Shown here: positions 17,109-24,975 of the stretch, in pieces
Numbering within the stretch: position 1 is the first letter of the stretch
Layout of the letters: every line of letters begins with the position of its first letter
Origin: a virus
Virus record (IMG/VR): IMGVR_UViG_3300000233_000009
Coordinates: 1-64,000 of that record
Length of the DNA: 64,000 nucleotides
Strand: one strand, 5' to 3'
Program-made: the position numbers and the translations under genes
The notes under the pieces: model-generated
The model's database searches: none
What the model was told of the DNA's origin: nothing
What the model saw: the letters and a program-made list of their open reading frames with translations, nothing else

Positions 17109-19109
17109 TTAACTACTTAAAGTTAGTCTTAATCCATCGAATAAAAAATGAGATGTTGCATCTGTAATAAGGCTTATGTTAAACCTTGTTAAATCAATAT
17201 CACACGGAATAAAAATTTCATATAACGTCCACGATGTATCTGTTATAACAATGTTGTTCGTGTAGTCTGCAATAGCTCCTGAATATCTAAAATCAAAAAA
17301 TACGCTGCTACCTGCCCCAACAATATTTTTTGCGTAAAATTGAACTTTAATTACTTTATCTTTTAGTATGTTCAAAAATAAAATTTCAAGTTCTGAGTTT
17401 GTAGCACCTGCAATCGTGCCATTTACACTAATACAGTTAGTTCCATATAATTGTAAAGTATTACTGCGGGCTACATTATTAATATATTGATTCCAATTAT
17501 ACATTTTTCCATCACCGAGGGCAATCGCTTCGTCAATAGCTTTTTTAAAATTAAAAGGTTCAATAGTATTTCCTATTAATTCAATTCCAGTACATCTATA
17601 ACCTGCCCCTGACCCTGAAAGGAATGAATATTTTTTTTCTTTGAAAGTTCCTGAAATCCTATTTGTTCCGATTGTTGCTTTTGATGTTCCGCCTAACTTA
17701 GTGTTATGGTTTGTCTGTATATTATTAATTACATACCCTGACCTTGTGTACCCATCACTTTTCGCTGTATTGTTTGATACTAGAGTAGCTTTAGATACAT
17801 TAAAAGAACAGTCATTCACTCTAGCTGAGTCATACGCTTTTCCAGCAGCTATTCCTGTACAATTTGTAACTTCACAGATTCCAACCACCGAATTTATTGC
17901 AATATTTGAAGCGATAGAATCATCGCATAAAACTCCATTTATTTTTATATTTGTTGACATATCTGATTCTACAACTAAAGAAGGATTTAAAATCCAGCCT
18001 AAAACGGAATCGTAGTGATAGTCTGCTCCGACTACTACGTTTGCATCTCCTGTTCCCTTTAATAACCCGCCATCTATATTAATATTAGCACAACCACTAT
18101 TTACTTGTATTGATTCTAATGCATCTGAATAATATACATCTAGGCTTCCAGTCCCATTCACTACAGTATCTGTAATTGTTATGGTATATGCTCCTCCAAT
18201 GTTTGTATATGTAAATGGTACTGACCTATTCCCACTATTATCTGTAATAATAACACCAAGTCTGGAGTATGCTTTTGGCAAAGTGACACTATACACTGCT
18301 TGTAAGTGTATGGCTGTTACGATAGTAAGACCTAATATATTTTTTACAGTAGCATTATTAATGCCAATGTTTGTTGACAACAAAGTCTGGATACCGAATC
18401 CCGTATGGTCTTTTAATATAGGGCTATTTACATTACAGTTTAAACAACTTTCCAAAGAAATACACGTTGACGATTGTGTACCCTCCATGATTGGGGAGTC
18501 CACTATAGTGTGTTCACAAGCTGTTAAATAAAGGGCATTTCCGAATGAACCAGTAAATAATGGCCCACTTACATGAGAGAAATTAGACCCATTTAACATA
18601 ATGCCTTGCATTGTAGTAGCTCCTACAATTTTATCTATTTTAATGGATAAATAGCTTCCCGTAAATTTTAATCTGCCTACATCTAAAACTGATATTTGCT
18701 TTGCAGTTATGGTAAGATTAGATTGTGAAATTACTGTATCGCTTCTTATTGTAATCCCATCAATATTTATATTACTAATCCCAGCCAATACCATTGTATT
18801 AATAATATAACCTTCATCAGTTCCATCACCTTTAGCACCAAACCACTTTACATTAACAGCTCCTGAGTAAATACGTTTCCACTTACCAAATACAGTACCT
18901 TGGTTATCAGTAGCAGTAGTATCATATACAAATGTACCACCTCTATCTAAATCAGTCAATACAGCAGTATCTCCATCAATACCAGTAGCAGTAGTTAAAT
19001 CAGATACAGTCTTGAAGTATCTTACACTCATATTACTGTTGCTTGTATCACCATTCTCTATTGTTAGAGTTTTACCATTTGTGTTAAGTAGTTTAATTTT
19101 ACTGCTCAT
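17109..19109 (-). CDS. Tail spike, pectate-lyase (beta-helix) fold
   Basis: After a short N-terminal part ending in DRGGTFVYD, the sequence WFGAKGDGTDEG (about residues 89-100) is the entry motif of pectate_lyase_3-type beta-helices. It is followed by many short Asn/Ile/Val/Gly repeats typical of parallel beta-helix rungs to about residue 480. A carbohydrate-binding-like beta-sandwich may form the C-terminus (about 520-666). Such proteins bind and often cleave surface polysaccharide. Catalytic residues cannot be set from sequence alone. The start overlaps the upstream stop as ATGA. Confidence 0.8.
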   Translation of the reverse strand: MSSKIKLLNTNGKTLTIENGDTSNSNMSVRYFKTVSDLTTATGIDGDTAVLTDLDRGGTFVYDTTATDNQGTVFGKWKRIYSGAVNVKWFGAKGDGTDEGYIINTMVLAGISNINIDGITIRSDTVISQSNLTITAKQISVLDVGRLKFTGSYLSIKIDKIVGATTMQGIMLNGSNFSHVSGPLFTGSFGNALYLTACEHTIVDSPIMEGTQSSTCISLESCLNCNVNSPILKDHTGFGIQTLLSTNIGINNATVKNILGLTIVTAIHLQAVYSVTLPKAYSRLGVIITDNSGNRSVPFTYTNIGGAYTITITDTVVNGTGSLDVYYSDALESIQVNSGCANINIDGGLLKGTGDANVVVGADYHYDSVLGWILNPSLVVESDMSTNIKINGVLCDDSIASNIAINSVVGICEVTNCTGIAAGKAYDSARVNDCSFNVSKATLVSNNTAKSDGYTRSGYVINNIQTNHNTKLGGTSKATIGTNRISGTFKEKKYSFLSGSGAGYRCTGIELIGNTIEPFNFKKAIDEAIALGDGKMYNWNQYINNVARSNTLQLYGTNCISVNGTIAGATNSELEILFLNILKDKVIKVQFYAKNIVGAGSSVFFDFRYSGAIADYTNNIVITDTSWTLYEIFIPCDIDLTRFNISLITDATSHFLFDGLRLTLSS

Positions 19110-19291
19110 CCTATTCTCCAGTTTGTTCCATCTGAGTACACAGGCACTTTATTGGCGCCATTACCTACCACTATCGTTCCAAACGTAGTAGCTGTTGCGT
19201 CTGATACAAACGCTCTCATTCCTTCTGATCCTATTGGCAATGCAGCTACTGTTATAGCTACATAAGTTATAGTTGTATTTTCTATCTTCAT
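19106..19291 (-). CDS. Small tail-fibre-associated protein (61 aa)
   Basis: 61 aa ending VPVYSDGTNWRIG, a motif shared by many phage tail-fibre and spike segments that display 'GTNW' in a beta-strand cap. It is coupled to both neighbours by base overlaps (19291 upstream, ATGA at 19106-19109 downstream). It is probably an adaptor or cap between the fibre and the spike. The exact function is unknown. Confidence 0.5.
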   Translation of the reverse strand: MKIENTTITYVAITVAALPIGSEGMRAFVSDATATTFGTIVVGNGANKVPVYSDGTNWRIG

Positions 19292-20205
19292 TACAATACC
19301 TTATATACAGAGTTATTTGGAATAGTTAGACTACCGCCTGACTCAATAGTTAAAGAGTCTATAGAGTACCCATTTGATCCAGGTGCTAGGATTAGTTCTT
19401 CAGCTGAAACATACCCTAGATACCCTAGAGATTTAATAGGAGCTTTACCTAAGTATTGTCCTCCTCCTCCACCTACAGCACCACTAAGTACTAGCACAGA
19501 ATTAAACCTTTGGACAACTAAACTTCCGTTACCTGTATCTAGTTTAGCTCTAACCTTTACAAATATACTACCATCAAATGGTACAGTAGATATTGACATA
19601 AGTGTATTCACTTGAATAGGTATGATATCGTTATTAGCCCCATTTATAGTACCTATAGCAGTTGCATACACAGTAGTAGGAGTATTCTTATCATACACCT
19701 CAAACGTCACTACTCTAGTACCTGTAGTATTTAACTTCAGTGTAATAGTAGAGAAGAAGTTAAATACACCATTAGTCTTAATCTCTATCTCATCTTCAAG
19801 TATATCTAGCAATAGTATATTGCTTGTATTAATCACTGGGGTAAATGTGAGATTCTGCATCACCGTAGTGAGGCTTAGATCTGTGCCATCATCCACCAGG
19901 GAACCACTTACACTAGCTAGGTTACTTATGGCTTCTACTTGTGAGTCATACATAGACTGGATCTTATTAGAGCTATACGTCTTCACTAGGCTAGGTGTTA
20001 CATCATCTATGATAGGGAGTGCATTAGCCACCTCTGTAATATCAGCTACCATATTGGAAACTGTTGCAATATCAGCAATATTTGTAGCAGCAATAACAAC
20101 ACTCCCTATATTACCAGCTACTATCTTTACATTGTCATATGCAGTATTATCAAGTTGACGATCAACTTCTAATGCAGGTGTTCTTGAGCTGGGAACTCTT
20201 CTCAT
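19291..20205 (-). CDS. Tail fibre / appendage protein (304 aa)
   Basis: The N-terminal repeats (DNVKIVAGNIGSVVIAATNIADI...) match the helical coiled-coil spacers seen at fibre N-termini. Residues 120-230 form a beta-rich TNF-like or jelly-roll region, and the Gly-rich end has VGGGGG. It overlaps the adaptor gene by 4 nt (ATGA). It is most likely an appendage that attaches to the tail and carries the spike. N4 appendage genes gp65/gp66 lie in the same operon region. Confidence 0.6.
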   Translation of the reverse strand: MRRVPSSRTPALEVDRQLDNTAYDNVKIVAGNIGSVVIAATNIADIATVSNMVADITEVANALPIIDDVTPSLVKTYSSNKIQSMYDSQVEAISNLASVSGSLVDDGTDLSLTTVMQNLTFTPVINTSNILLLDILEDEIEIKTNGVFNFFSTITLKLNTTGTRVVTFEVYDKNTPTTVYATAIGTINGANNDIIPIQVNTLMSISTVPFDGSIFVKVRAKLDTGNGSLVVQRFNSVLVLSGAVGGGGGQYLGKAPIKSLGYLGYVSAEELILAPGSNGYSIDSLTIESGGSLTIPNNSVYKVL

Positions 20206-20843
20206 ACAAATCCTTTATCTTCTAATTTAGTACCACTTACTATTCTATCATCAGTAGGTACGACACCTAATTCTAGCATACTAGCACAGCTAGCTTCGAA
20301 CCTATTATAATGCGTGTTGTTTCCAGCATCTACATTCCCATTCATAGCAGCATGTCCTCTATAGCCTATGTAGTGTAATAACGCCTCTAGCATTGCTGGA
20401 GGTACTCCTACAACTATAGTATTTAAATTTTCTGCCCATACCAGCTTATCAGGAGATGCATTATAAATCACATATATTGCTTCCCCTGGTACTGCATTTG
20501 CTATCTGTAAGATATTATAACTAGGTGTCATAATAGAGTCATTATCCTCCTCATCATTAATAGGGAAGTAATCACCTTTTTCATCATAGACCATATATAC
20601 ACTATTAAAGTTAGCAGATGTAATTGTGTATAAAGTTTGATCTTCTGCCATAATTAGTACTTCTTCATCTGTCTTTAGGTTAAATCTCTTATATAGCTCT
20701 ATAAGACCTAGGTTTATATAGCTTATAAGTTTCTTTTCAGCATCTATCACCTCAGACGCTACGCTACTGTTTAATTGCTTGATCACATTGAGTTGCGCCA
20801 ATTCCCCATACTTAGCGTATTCAATGATATCCATAACTGTCAT
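20202..20843 (-). CDS. Head-tail adaptor (N4 gp67-like)
   Basis: 213 aa, mixed helical and beta, in the position of the N4 adaptor between terminase and appendage genes. The conserved PPAMLEALLHYIGYRGH segment and the helical N-terminus (YINLGLIELYKRF) match podoviral connector/adaptor proteins that sit under the portal. Its stop overlaps the fibre start. Confidence 0.65.
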   Translation of the reverse strand: MTVMDIIEYAKYGELAQLNVIKQLNSSVASEVIDAEKKLISYINLGLIELYKRFNLKTDEEVLIMAEDQTLYTITSANFNSVYMVYDEKGDYFPINDEEDNDSIMTPSYNILQIANAVPGEAIYVIYNASPDKLVWAENLNTIVVGVPPAMLEALLHYIGYRGHAAMNGNVDAGNNTHYNRFEASCASMLELGVVPTDDRIVSGTKLEDKGFV

Positions 20844-20871
20844 ATAGGCTCCTTATATTGTTTCTCCACCA

Positions 20872-22644
20872 TTATACTATATAAGAGTTTAAATTACTAA
20901 CATAATCATCAATTTTATGAATATTCCACATAGAATCTTTGTATTCCTTCTCTTCATCTGCAATACCAACACGCCCGCTTGGGGCAAATATGTTGAGCAT
21001 TCCCATCATGGTTAGAAGGTCACAGCCATCATCGTGCCCTCCAAATCCTGCGTATGTTGTATACTGTAGTTCATTGAGTAGCTCCTGCATATCTGCACTT
21101 TCTCGAATATCCTTAGCGAACCATACTCTACCATTCTGGAATGCAGGGACAACAACACCCTTGAATCTGTCAAATTTCTTTACTCCTCCACTAGCCACCC
21201 CTTCTCTATCCGTGCCCTTTTGCTTGCCTACGGTAAAGTACTCATTCCTTTTAGCCATCAGTTGTTTTATCGCAAAGATGTGAATCTTTTGTTGCCCATC
21301 TATTTCTACCCCTGCTTCTATATTGCCTGTGTACTTCTTATACTTGTTAACCATTCTAAACAGCTCCATATACTGTTCAGCCAATTCAAGTTTCTTCAGG
21401 CTTAGGTCAATTAACATCCATTGCTCTTCACTATTAACAGCCCATACTGCTATACCACTAAAGTCACTGCCTTTCTTGCCTGTGGTGGTAAAGTCCGTAG
21501 TAATGTACCAGTTATACTCACTACCCCGCTTAAGTACATCATTCCTATCAAACCAGTTGAAGTAACTTTCACTAATCAACCGATCTTCTTCACTACTAAT
21601 CCTAAGCATTAACTCTTGCATAAAGGTTCTGACTTTGTTCTCTTTAATAGCAGCTCTATACTTCTTCATAACATTCTTGTAACTATGCCTACTTTCCCAA
21701 ACCCCTTGAAACTCCTCTTGAACCATATCAACATTGATACTCTTACAAATAGGAAACACAACAGGGACCCACGCGCCGCTTTCAATCCTATTGTATACGG
21801 GGTCTTTCCTATTATACGGGGTACCAATGATGATAGCAAAGCTACCTGCACCATGTAAAGCCTGCATGACATCACTATCAATAGTAGACTCTATACTGCC
21901 TAACATACTCTCAGAGTTAGCGTCACTTTCACTAGACACTAAGTCATCAAACACAGCAAACTGTGGTCTTTGCAGCCCACTCCTAGTTCCCCTAGTACCT
22001 GTATTTGCACCAACCCCTTTAATAGCAAACTTTCTCTTACTCCTGCCAGGAACTTGCTCTTTCTTCTTACCACTGTCTATAATCCTTTTATACATAGCTA
22101 CTTCCTTAGGACTTCTAGGATGCCTTACTAGCTCCATCACTTCATCAGTAAACCTGTACGACTCGAATTGACTCACCAACCACTCACTCTCTAGGAATAC
22201 ACTCTCTAATGTGTTCATCGTAGTCTTCACGTTATTACGCATACTATCCCCAACATATAGCCCGTAGTTGACAGGCCCATACCCTGGGATCTCACCCTTC
22301 CAACCAATAAACAAAGGCAAATATGTCCCTATGAGGATGCTCTTAGCAAATTCTCTAGTACACATCACAGCTGTCTTGCCCTTGAGCCCTTGGTAATCAA
22401 CGCCTCTAACCTTATAATAATCCTCAACGCTATCCTGTTGAAATATAGTGTCAATCAGAAAGTAGTGTGCGAGTGGATTGCTATTCTCTGGCTCTTCGCC
22501 TAACGTTAATCGAATGAAACTAAAGAACTCAAAGGCAACTGCGCTAGGGATGTACCCATTGAATGCAAGATCAACATTGTCCAACAAATCATCTGCCGTT
22601 AAAGGTAGACCTGCTTCTATTCTATCTAGTGCTTTCTTAGTCAT
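20872..22644 (-). CDS. Terminase large subunit, N4 gp68-like
   Basis: 590 aa. The ATPase half has a variant P-loop CTREFAKS (95-102), a Walker B FAVFDDL (229-235) and a coupling motif around residue 276. The nuclease half shows TTDFTTTGKKGSDFSG with the first acidic residue, an AGVEIDGQQ strand and the closing HDDGCD motif, the usual acidic triad of the RNase H-like packaging nuclease. Terminase cleaves concatemeric DNA and drives it into the prohead. It begins 1 nt after the TerS-like gene. Confidence 0.92.
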   Translation of the reverse strand: MTKKALDRIEAGLPLTADDLLDNVDLAFNGYIPSAVAFEFFSFIRLTLGEEPENSNPLAHYFLIDTIFQQDSVEDYYKVRGVDYQGLKGKTAVMCTREFAKSILIGTYLPLFIGWKGEIPGYGPVNYGLYVGDSMRNNVKTTMNTLESVFLESEWLVSQFESYRFTDEVMELVRHPRSPKEVAMYKRIIDSGKKKEQVPGRSKRKFAIKGVGANTGTRGTRSGLQRPQFAVFDDLVSSESDANSESMLGSIESTIDSDVMQALHGAGSFAIIIGTPYNRKDPVYNRIESGAWVPVVFPICKSINVDMVQEEFQGVWESRHSYKNVMKKYRAAIKENKVRTFMQELMLRISSEEDRLISESYFNWFDRNDVLKRGSEYNWYITTDFTTTGKKGSDFSGIAVWAVNSEEQWMLIDLSLKKLELAEQYMELFRMVNKYKKYTGNIEAGVEIDGQQKIHIFAIKQLMAKRNEYFTVGKQKGTDREGVASGGVKKFDRFKGVVVPAFQNGRVWFAKDIRESADMQELLNELQYTTYAGFGGHDDGCDLLTMMGMLNIFAPSGRVGIADEEKEYKDSMWNIHKIDDYVSNLNSYIV

Positions 22645-22645
22645 G

Positions 22646-23350
22646 TTACTCTTCCACTCTTACATCAACAATGTCTTCTCTAGTAACATTAATGTTCAAC
22701 TTCTGTATATCTACAATATCTAACCCCGCAGCAAGCATCTCTCTCTGCTGCATAGCGATTCTGCCAATGTGCTCTACAAGTCTAGCCTGCTGACTCTTAC
22801 TCTCTTCATCTAACCCTACTTTAAGAGTGACAGTACTATCCTCGCTAGGCTTGAGCTCCCTAATAAGAGTCTCAGCTGCTTTCTGACGAACAGCAGGACT
22901 GACAGTAGGGTCCTCCATCATATTAGCGGTAACTAAGATAGCCTTATGGAGCAGTCTCTTATGAATTAGTTGCACAGGAGGCAAAGCAACCTTACGAATC
23001 TCATTCACTAATTGACTAGCATTATATCTACTAGCCTCACCACCCATGTCACTCTTAGTCCCACCATTACGTAGTCTATTAGCCAGCCTATCTGGGAAGA
23101 CTTTAACATACGCATCTAAGAAACTATGGTCTTGCTCAACTAGCGTGAAGAACTTCATTGCACTTAGGTACTTAGGAGTACTCCATAGACTATTCTTTTC
23201 TAGGATATTAAAGTAGTTTATGTATTGCTCTAAGAACATCTCTCCATACTCAGGATCTTCTACCAGCTTGTTGAGTTCATCAACGCCGCTTTGGGTAATT
23301 AACTTGCCCTTCTTACCTAATTGATTCTGTAGTAATTCTAACTCAATCAT
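22646..23350 (-). CDS. Probable small terminase / N4 gp69-like protein
   Basis: 234 aa, strongly helical and charged, first gene of the late block and immediately upstream of TerL. The middle (ASQLVNEIRKVALPPVQLIHKRLLHKAI) could pack as a coiled coil, and the C-terminus is acidic. Position and character fit a DNA-recognition terminase subunit, but no clear helix-turn-helix is visible, so the role is inferred. Confidence 0.55.
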   Translation of the reverse strand: MIELELLQNQLGKKGKLITQSGVDELNKLVEDPEYGEMFLEQYINYFNILEKNSLWSTPKYLSAMKFFTLVEQDHSFLDAYVKVFPDRLANRLRNGGTKSDMGGEASRYNASQLVNEIRKVALPPVQLIHKRLLHKAILVTANMMEDPTVSPAVRQKAAETLIRELKPSEDSTVTLKVGLDEESKSQQARLVEHIGRIAMQQREMLAAGLDIVDIQKLNINVTREDIVDVRVEE

Positions 23351-23374
23351 TTTATTCCTTTGTTATTAGTGTAC

Positions 23375-23389
23375 TCCAAAATTATACCA
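23375..23389 (-). promoter_or_regulatory. Putative late promoter, extended -10
   Basis: On the minus strand TGGTATAAT (plus 23381-23389) is a perfect extended -10, but no good -35 box is present 17 nt upstream. It lies 31-39 nt before the TerS-like start and would drive the whole late block. N4 late promoters are used by host sigma70 polymerase with phage SSB as activator, and their weak -35 regions fit that. No transcript data support it here. Confidence 0.55.
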
Positions 23390-23489
23390 TATAAACTTAA
23401 TTGTATATCTTTATACACAAAATTTCATACCCCAAATTTCATTTTATTTTGTATGGGTTCAGTACTCCCTCTCCCAGTTTCTCAGTATT

Positions 23490-23587
23490 CAGGTACCCCC
23501 CCAGGTCAAGCATATGGGACCCATTCAGGCAGTTAGGCAGGTCAGTTGCGTTAGTTGTTAGATAAATTTCAATCTAAAGGATATATT
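23490..23587 (+). promoter_or_regulatory. Early-region leader with repeated motifs (candidate vRNAP promoter)
   Basis: The 237-nt divergent gap 23351-23587 has no gene. It contains a C-run, the palindrome ATGGGACCCAT (23514-23524, a short hairpin with a purine in the loop) and TCAAGCATA followed downstream by CAGTTGCGTTAGTTG. A second copy of TCAAGCATA...GTTGCGTTTGTTTG lies at about 23854-23877 before the next gene. N4 vRNAP promoters are small hairpins upstream of the first early genes, so these sites are candidates only. Confidence 0.3.
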
Positions 23588-23800
23588 ATGACTAACTGGT
23601 TACCATGGAGCGCCTACAAAGGCTTAATTGAAAATAAATTTTCAGGTTATTCTGCCCAAGAGATATACAAATTCATAATCGAGAGCAATTATGAGATCAC
23701 ATCGAAAGACGGTACTACGTACAACGTGTCTTTACAGAAACTAGAGGAGACTCTAGGGGTGCCTTACATCCGTTCGTCAGCCAAAACAATAGAGTGGTAA
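23588..23800 (+). CDS. Small early protein (70 aa)
   Basis: First plus-strand gene. The start MTNWLPW is at 23588, after AAAGG with 7-nt spacing; an ATG at 23555 is upstream of the ribosome site. It contains an amphipathic middle and ends before a strong terminator whose loop includes its stop codon. No family recognised. Being the first early gene, it may be a host-takeover factor (inference). Confidence 0.6.
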   Translation: MTNWLPWSAYKGLIENKFSGYSAQEIYKFIIESNYEITSKDGTTYNVSLQKLEETLGVPYIRSSAKTIEW

Positions 23801-23822
23801 TCCACTCTACTTTTATTTTTTT
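23790..23822 (+). terminator. Rho-independent terminator
   Basis: TAGAGTGG (23790-23797) pairs with CCACTCTA (23802-23809) around the loop TAAT, followed by a T-rich run to 23822. The stop codon of the first early gene lies in the hairpin. It separates that gene from the next. Confidence 0.8.
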
Positions 23823-23926
23823 CTACACCTACACCATAGAGCAGTCTCAGTCTCAAGCATAGTTGCGTTTGTTTGTGGATGCTTGCAGTTTTGCAGGTAT
23901 TACGTCAGTTAGTTCAGGAGTTAGAG

Positions 23927-24187
23927 ATGGAAAGTATAGTAGTCATAGGTGCAGTGAGTGCAGTGTTGTTCATGTTTAGAGGAATGTTAGCTAAATCAGC
24001 TGAGATGGGAAGTAAGGAATTCGACGCTATGACGAGAGGTCAAGAGATCAGGTTATATAAAGCACGTATTCAACATACAAAAGAGTTGATGAAGTTGCAA
24101 GGCAGTGAAGTGCTAAGCGACAAAGAATTTCAGGCTATATTTGACGTAATTAGTAAGTCAGATAAGGCAGATGATACAGTTAAGTAA
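23927..24187 (+). CDS. Small early membrane protein (86 aa)
   Basis: The ATG at 23927 follows AGGAG by 6 nt and gives MESIVVIGAVSAVLFMFRG, a single N-terminal membrane helix. The rest is a charged helical chain likely facing the cytoplasm. An in-frame ATG at 23873 lacks a ribosome site. The upstream 100 nt contain a CAAGCAT/ATGCTTG inverted repeat and the second copy of the early-region motif. Function unknown. Confidence 0.6.
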   Translation: MESIVVIGAVSAVLFMFRGMLAKSAEMGSKEFDAMTRGQEIRLYKARIQHTKELMKLQGSEVLSDKEFQAIFDVISKSDKADDTVK

Positions 24188-24307
24188 GGTTAAGTAAGGT
24201 TAGTTAGTGAGGCAGACTAGTTAGGTATCTACGTTATGTAGGTATCTAGGCTAGTCAGTTTAGGTTTTTAGAGAAGATAGAACCATCAGAACAGCAAAGG
24301 ATAAATT
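24188..24307 (+). promoter_or_regulatory. Repeat-rich intergenic region before the 200-aa early gene
   Basis: Contains GTTAAGTAAG twice, the direct repeat TAGGTATCTA twice (about 24219 and 24240) and flanking AGACTAG / CTAGTC arms that could pair, followed by a TTTAGGTTTTTAG run. This may act as terminator, promoter or both. There is no gene in it. Confidence 0.3.
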
Positions 24308-24910
24308 ATGACAACAGTAACATTAGAGGAAGCTATCAAAGCAAGAAAAGCAACAGTGGCACAGGTGATTCAGGCTAAGAAGCTAGAAATGCAGATGAAG
24401 TTTGTAGAGAGTGATGCATTCATGACAAGAGAATTAATCAATAATGACATAACAACAATTGATGCCATACTTACACTGGCGGAAGAAAACTATACAGCAG
24501 ATGGACGTAAGTTGTCAGTCACGTTTGGATATGGCAACATTCCAAACAAACTAATCACAATGGCCAAGTCGATACTCTACGCCAAAGAATACGAAAAGGA
24601 TGAACTGTTATTCATGGCTAACACAGACATCAGTACAGTAGAGATTCTAGTTGATGCATTAGGGCAAGAAGCGTACTTCAGTAAAACAGGAACCTTAGAA
24701 GAAGAGATACCAATGGACATCGAAGTAGTAGTAGAAACGTTACAGCAGATTATCACAGACTTACAGTTAGTTTCGACGATAAGCTTTGCAAAGTTCAGTG
24801 AAGAAAGTGTAGCTAAGAGATTTGAACGAGCTAGAGTCAAAGCGATGTTACAACAAGAAAATTACATAAATTACATAAGCGATGTGAAAGATGTGGTCTA
24901 CATAGACTAA
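24308..24910 (+). CDS. Early protein preceding RNAPII (200 aa)
   Basis: Acidic, helical 200-aa protein with Lys-rich N-terminus (EEAIKARKATVAQVIQAKK) and AAAGGAT ribosome site. It lies immediately before the RNA polymerase. The 593-aa polymerase lacks the N-terminal domain seen in T7 RNA polymerase, so this protein might be a partner subunit, by analogy to the two-chain N4 RNAPII (gp15 + gp16). No motif supports that directly. Confidence 0.5.
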   Translation: MTTVTLEEAIKARKATVAQVIQAKKLEMQMKFVESDAFMTRELINNDITTIDAILTLAEENYTADGRKLSVTFGYGNIPNKLITMAKSILYAKEYEKDELLFMANTDISTVEILVDALGQEAYFSKTGTLEEEIPMDIEVVVETLQQIITDLQLVSTISFAKFSEESVAKRFERARVKAMLQQENYINYISDVKDVVYID

Positions 24911-24917
24911 CCATAAA

Positions 24918-24947
24918 CCAGTGTACTAAGACAATATAGTGCACTGG
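24918..24947 (+). other. 10-bp intercistronic hairpin before RNAPII
   Basis: CCAGTGTACT (24918-24927) pairs with AGTGCACTGG (24938-24947) with one G-U pair. There is no U-tract after it, so it is not a standard terminator. It may stabilise or process mRNA upstream of the polymerase gene, or be a protein-binding site. Confidence 0.5.
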
Positions 24948-24975
24948 CATTCTAAATTAACGCAAAGGACATACA

